64,000 nt of DNA, taken from Lineus longissimus (Eukaryota > Nemertea > Pilidiophora > Heteronemertea > Lineidae). This document shows positions 60,073 through 64,000 of the stretch, in pieces (the first letter of the stretch is position 1; each line of letters opens with the position of its first letter). A program made the translations under genes and the position numbers. The notes below the pieces were generated by a model. The model ran no database searches. It was not told the DNA's origin and saw nothing but the letters and a program-made list of their open reading frames with translations. Location: NCBI RefSeq assembly GCF_910592395.1, contig NC_088308.1, forward strand, positions 17,809,501 through 17,873,500, given 5' to 3'.

Positions 60073-60596
60073 CTATTTGGCAAGCCGCTCGCCGAACAGG
60101 CATCTTTTTTTGTCCTGTTTGGAGAGCCGCTTGCCAAACAGCACTAAAAATCCACCCTGTTCGGCAAGCCGGGCTTGCCAAACAGGGCAAAAATACTACC
60201 CTCTTTGGCGAGCCGGAGAGGTTACAACATGTTGGCAAATCAGAGAGCAGTGACGTCATATTCGAATTTATATGCGCATATTTAACAATGGCCGACTTCC
60301 CGCTCTCGATTCAATTTCTGTTACTAAACTGGGGTTTTGGTCAATAATCCATGAAGAAGCATGTACATGTACATGACTGTATGGATTTACAAAAAAAGTC
60401 ATAAACGTGATTTAACTGATAAGCATGTTAAATGCATTAGTGTGCATTTCTAAAGGCGTTTCACTGTAACACCAGTGTTGCTGACCGTGTTGCTACGAAT
60501 GATAATGAGCTCCTGGATGATTGAATATGCATGAGTTCGGCTCTCCATCTAGGGCAGAAAAAAGGCGCTGTTTGGTAAGCCGGGCTTGCCAAATAG
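60073..60596. mobile_element. MITE with CTATTTGGCAAGCC ends and nested hairpins
   Basis: Unit 2 reads ...CGATTCTTCGAAAAACAATTATCTGAGC at about 53865-53895. Unit 3 has about 550 extra bases here, bounded by CTATTTGGCAAGCC (60073-60086) and its exact complement (60583-60596) with T-runs outside. The motif CTGTTTGGCAAGC recurs inside in both orientations, so the left 140 bp can form several stacked hairpins. No protein supported. Confidence 0.75.
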
Positions 60597-61095
60597 TCAC
60601 TTCCTTTTTTTTATCTGAGCTTCGTGACGACTAATGATTTTTTTTCTTCACCTCAGTAATCATGGTATACCTATATTAACGAAATAGTTTTTTTGTATGA
60701 TTGTGTGCGTTGAAGTATTGCATTGAATTTTGACATCTTCTGCTCTGCACTGTTTTCTTGGCTAATTTTGATCCATTGTTCAGAATCCCCGCCGTCATGC
60801 TTCTGCATGTAGCATCTTCATACACTACATTGTGACCGCTTTCGCCGAAGGGCTGGTCGCATCGATGACGGACATGAATTGAATAATTTCCTGCATAAAT
60901 AGCGGCAATTTATGACCGGAGATATCATACACTGCTGCTGGATAATCTTGTGCACATGATGTTTTAATTTAGACTGTGTCGAGTAGACAGACCTTCACAG
61001 TATTGAACGCAAATGTCGGATTAATTCATGAATACATAGTGCATAGGATAGTTCGTACCGGACTTAAGCGCTCGATTTTCAGAAAAAAACACCAG

Positions 61096-62688
61096 ATGGA
61101 CATTTTGGACCAACACCTAGAAGCGGTCACCACAAGACCAGTGACCAAAGAAGATGGTCTGAGGGTTGCACAGTGGACCAAAGATTTTGATTGGTCACTG
61201 TCAGATGAAGTTCTCCTCAAGGTAAGGTTGACCGAGGAAATGTCATGATCAATGATATAATAGGACCCTGCGGATAGGACTTAGTCATTTAAAGCCCCTC
61301 GGATATAGTCATATTACTGGATTATTGGTAAGAGAGACCATGCTTTTGTGTCGAAGACGCTTTTGCTCTCGTTAACACATTAACGTGGTCGTATATGATA
61401 TATTAGTAGATTCCTGTCACACTTGCATTTCAGGAAACTGACCTTAAAAACGAGACGAGATCTATATGTATTTTGCCAATGCTTCTTTTCCGAAAACAAA
61501 TCCACTACATTTTTCAGGCATTTTCTAAAGTTTATGGGGGTATTGCAGCTGAATACAAGGGAGATCTCATAGGTAGTGTATGGCTGAATCCATCTGACTT
61601 TAGGTTGTTATGCAATGTAAGGGTCATTCCTTTACCCAATATAGTTCTCTCAACGTCCTTATTGGCTCGTCCTCCTCAGTCACATGTAAAATATAGAACT
61701 ACCGATATTTCTAAATGTCTGTCAATTTTGAAAGGTAGCTTTCCGAAAAGATTTGAATGACGTTATAGATAATTTTGATGCACATTTTAAGTTCGAAGTC
61801 ATCGTTAGCTGAAACGAAACAGTTATCTCAAGGAACGTATTCCAGCCAAACGAATGCAAAGTATACTGTAAAAGATTCTTTTTCTGTGCAGGTTGATCCT
61901 ACTTTGCACGTTCCTGCTCTTAATGCAAAAAAACTTAACGGTTCCACCAGCCATCTTTTATTCTTCGTTTTCCAGGCTATGTTTGTATGGCTTTTCTCAA
62001 TGCTGACCTCGGAATTTGCCCATATGTGGTGGTGAAAGAGGAATGGCGTTCGAAAGGCGTGGGTAAACTACTCATGGGCAAGGCAACAGACGCAATGGGC
62101 TCAAGAGCGATCATGATAGACTCGATTGAAGAGGCGCATACCTTTTATAAACAAATTGGCTTCAGTCACAGAAAGGGTATGTGGCATGTTTATCAGAGAG
62201 GTGTTACAGGTTTCTGTGAGTCTTCTGCAAAACCGGAAAAATCATTCGTAAAATCTGGCGACATATCTATTGAAGACTTTGCTGCTTTCGAAGAAAGGAA
62301 AGTTCTTGGTTTGTCAGAGCGAAAGAATATCATCAGTGAAATGTCAAAATTTGGTAACCGTTATGCTGTTTTGTGTGATGGAAGTATCACTGGCGTCCTT
62401 CTTGGTCACAGTGCTCCACTTAAGGACGAGACGTTTTGGTGCATTGATGTACTAATTGCCAATGATGTTGAAACTGCTGTCGGTCTGGTTGAGTTTGCCG
62501 TGAAGGATGCCCAGAATGAGTGCACAACATTGCTTTTATGCCTCCCTGAGCTACACGGTGATGCTAGAAGATTAATTGAGAGATTAAAGCTTCGATATCA
62601 CTCGTCCGGACCCGTCCTTTTCAATAAGGACTTAGATATATGTCATCTTGATTTGGACTGTGTCTATGCCATTACACCACTTATGTAA
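61096..62688 (+). CDS. GNAT acetyltransferase with YitH/HolE-like domain, paralogue 3
   Basis: Exons 61096-61221, 61518-61572 and 61976-62688 give 297 residues with the same phases as the other two. The acetyl-CoA loop EEWRSKGVGKLL is intact. Exon 2 and intron 2 look identical to paralogue 2. Exon 3 differs at four residues (N/D, F/S, S/N, H/L) and one silent site. Exon 1 differs from paralogue 2 at 7 of 42 residues, and its first half (DQHLEAVTTRP) instead equals paralogue 1. The gene is therefore a mosaic. All features argue for a functional or very recently functional copy. Substrate unknown. Confidence 0.82.
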
Positions 62689-63510
62689 TCAAATCCAAAT
62701 TTGAACCAATACCGTAACCCTGTGGACATAGTAGTGACCTGTATTATAATGTGCTTCCACCTGCACCATGATTTGTATTCACATAATCTGCATTCATTCA
62801 TTTTTCAAGAAATTTGAATGTAATTTACATGTCGAATAAAGATGTCTATATATATACAAGTACATCTGAGTCATTAAAAATTGTTGACATGGTTCACCGA
62901 CTATAACTTCATGTACGCCCTGAAGTACTCCGCAAACGAGCAATGTTTGTCTAGCGACCTATGAAGAAGCCATGACAACCTGAAGGTTAACCAGGCGTAG
63001 CGGCTTTCTAATCACGATGGTCATGATGTCATGGCTACTTCGCAGAAAATAACGACAGAAATCGCCCGTTAACGGAGCACTTTTATCAGTATAGAAAGAA
63101 CGCTTAATCTAATTTTGATAATGTTCGATTTATTTTAGATATTTTACAAAGTATCTTACATCTCTTTATGTTAGTGACCCATTTGTCTGTGGCCTGATAC
63201 AGTGAACCCTATGGACAGAAGTTGCATGAGAAAAGTCTTAACAATAAATGGTTGGCCAAAGTAAACGGCAGCCTACATGCTTGATACACTATTTACAAAC
63301 AACCACGACCGTTTCATGAATGTATTATGTACAAACACAGTGCATTACATTCCTATGCGATCGGGCATCAGTGGGACAGTATGAATAACAAACAACTTAA
63401 AGATGGACTGACTATATAATATTTTAGAAGTAACCATAATATCCGATAGTGCTCACCCACATTAGAATGCTTACTAATTTTTAATTGTGAAGATATTTTC
63501 ACGCTTAAAG

Positions 63511-64000
63511 ACGATATTCGCTTACAATCATCGGACAATGACGTGAAACGTCTCCTCTTTGTCACCCGCCACTAATATACATATTGAGGACACATCACAA
63601 AAAATGGCAAATACCGCTTTTTCTGCAGTGCAACCTTTTGTTGTGTATTTCTATTAATATTAACTTAAAACTGTTAAAACTGTTTGTTCACCTTTCAATA
63701 TAATAGTTAGTTACACTCACTCATAGATGCACCAAAATTAGACCTACGAGTATTACATAGGCTAGATGTTAATACAATACTGCATCGTGATTGGCTTAAT
63801 CTTGAAGACAACACTGGTCAATCGGGATGAAGAGCTTCTGATTGGTCAAAATGTGACAGGGAGTCTTGAAAGAAGCTTCTCGAAGAAGTGGTGAATAAAC
63901 GGCAGGTATCTTCATGCATCGCAGCAGTGCTCCTGTTCCATCCGACAATTCGAAGGATGATTTGAAGGTGGCAACACTGTAGGATTTCTCAACATTAACG
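63511..64000 (+). repeat. Tandem segmental duplication, start of unit 4
   Basis: Repeats the head segment of units 2 and 3 (ACGATATTCGCTTACAATCA onward) until the window ends. The array therefore continues past 64000 and a fourth GNAT gene may follow. The copy has small private differences, including an indel near 63952. Confidence 0.85.

Larger units (their letters stand above)
59042..63510 (+). repeat. Tandem segmental duplication, unit 3
   Basis: Begins AGACGATATTCGCTTACAAC and ends ACGCTTAAAG at 63510, directly joined to the next unit. Contains the complete head segment, GNAT paralogue 3 and 3' flank. Its private insertion is the MITE at 60073-60596. The 3' half is nearly identical to unit 2. 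Confidence 0.88.

Overview
The window is from a eukaryotic, almost certainly animal, nuclear genome. Genes are split by spliceosomal introns with GT..AG borders, and spacers are filled with small inverted-repeat transposons and a minisatellite. Conserved genes read as animal orthologues: DDX5/DDX17 RNA helicase, exosome subunit EXOSC5, CARHSP1-type cold-shock protein and a calmodulin-like gene. Intron sizes and repeat classes (Kolobok, PIF/Harbinger, a SINE-tail-like repeat, many MITEs) fit a marine invertebrate (echinoderm, hemichordate, amphioxus, mollusc or brachiopod type). I cannot fix the phylum from sequence alone.

Layout. 0-1.6 kb: last three exons of an unrecognised plus-strand gene. 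1.6-10.9 kb: no gene, several foldback elements. 10.9-12.8 kb: minus-strand gene for a small secreted LamG/concanavalin-A-like protein. 13.2-14.1 kb: decayed tandem repeat. 15.1-15.7 kb: minus-strand EXOSC5, head-to-head with the plus-strand DDX5/17 gene (17.7-30.4 kb, 12 coding exons plus alternatives). 33.1-34.1 kb: three-exon CARHSP1-like gene. 38.1-41.5 kb: 70-bp minisatellite. 42.3-44.9 kb: minus-strand calmodulin-like gene with a PIF/Harbinger remnant in an intron. 48.6-64 kb: tandem segmental duplication with three complete GNAT acetyltransferase genes and the start of a fourth unit at the window edge. A Kolobok (THAP, TTAA) block sits between units, and other DNA transposons sit inside single units.

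Most interesting: (1) DDX5/17 has a tandem pair of 60-nt exons, both encoding helicase motif V and separated by 63 nt, which look mutually exclusive; it also has two alternative C-terminal exons. (2) The calmodulin-like gene has lost its canonical AG acceptor at exon 3, and the next AG breaks frame unless the 31-nt exon 2 is skipped. (3) The GNAT paralogues form a mosaic: exon 1 is strongly diverged while exons 2-3 are nearly identical, suggesting gene conversion. (4) Each 70-bp minisatellite unit looks like a complete 3' splice site. (5) Sibling duplicated units act as empty sites that define several transposon insertions to the base. Gene models are my own hand splicing; no search or RNA evidence was available.
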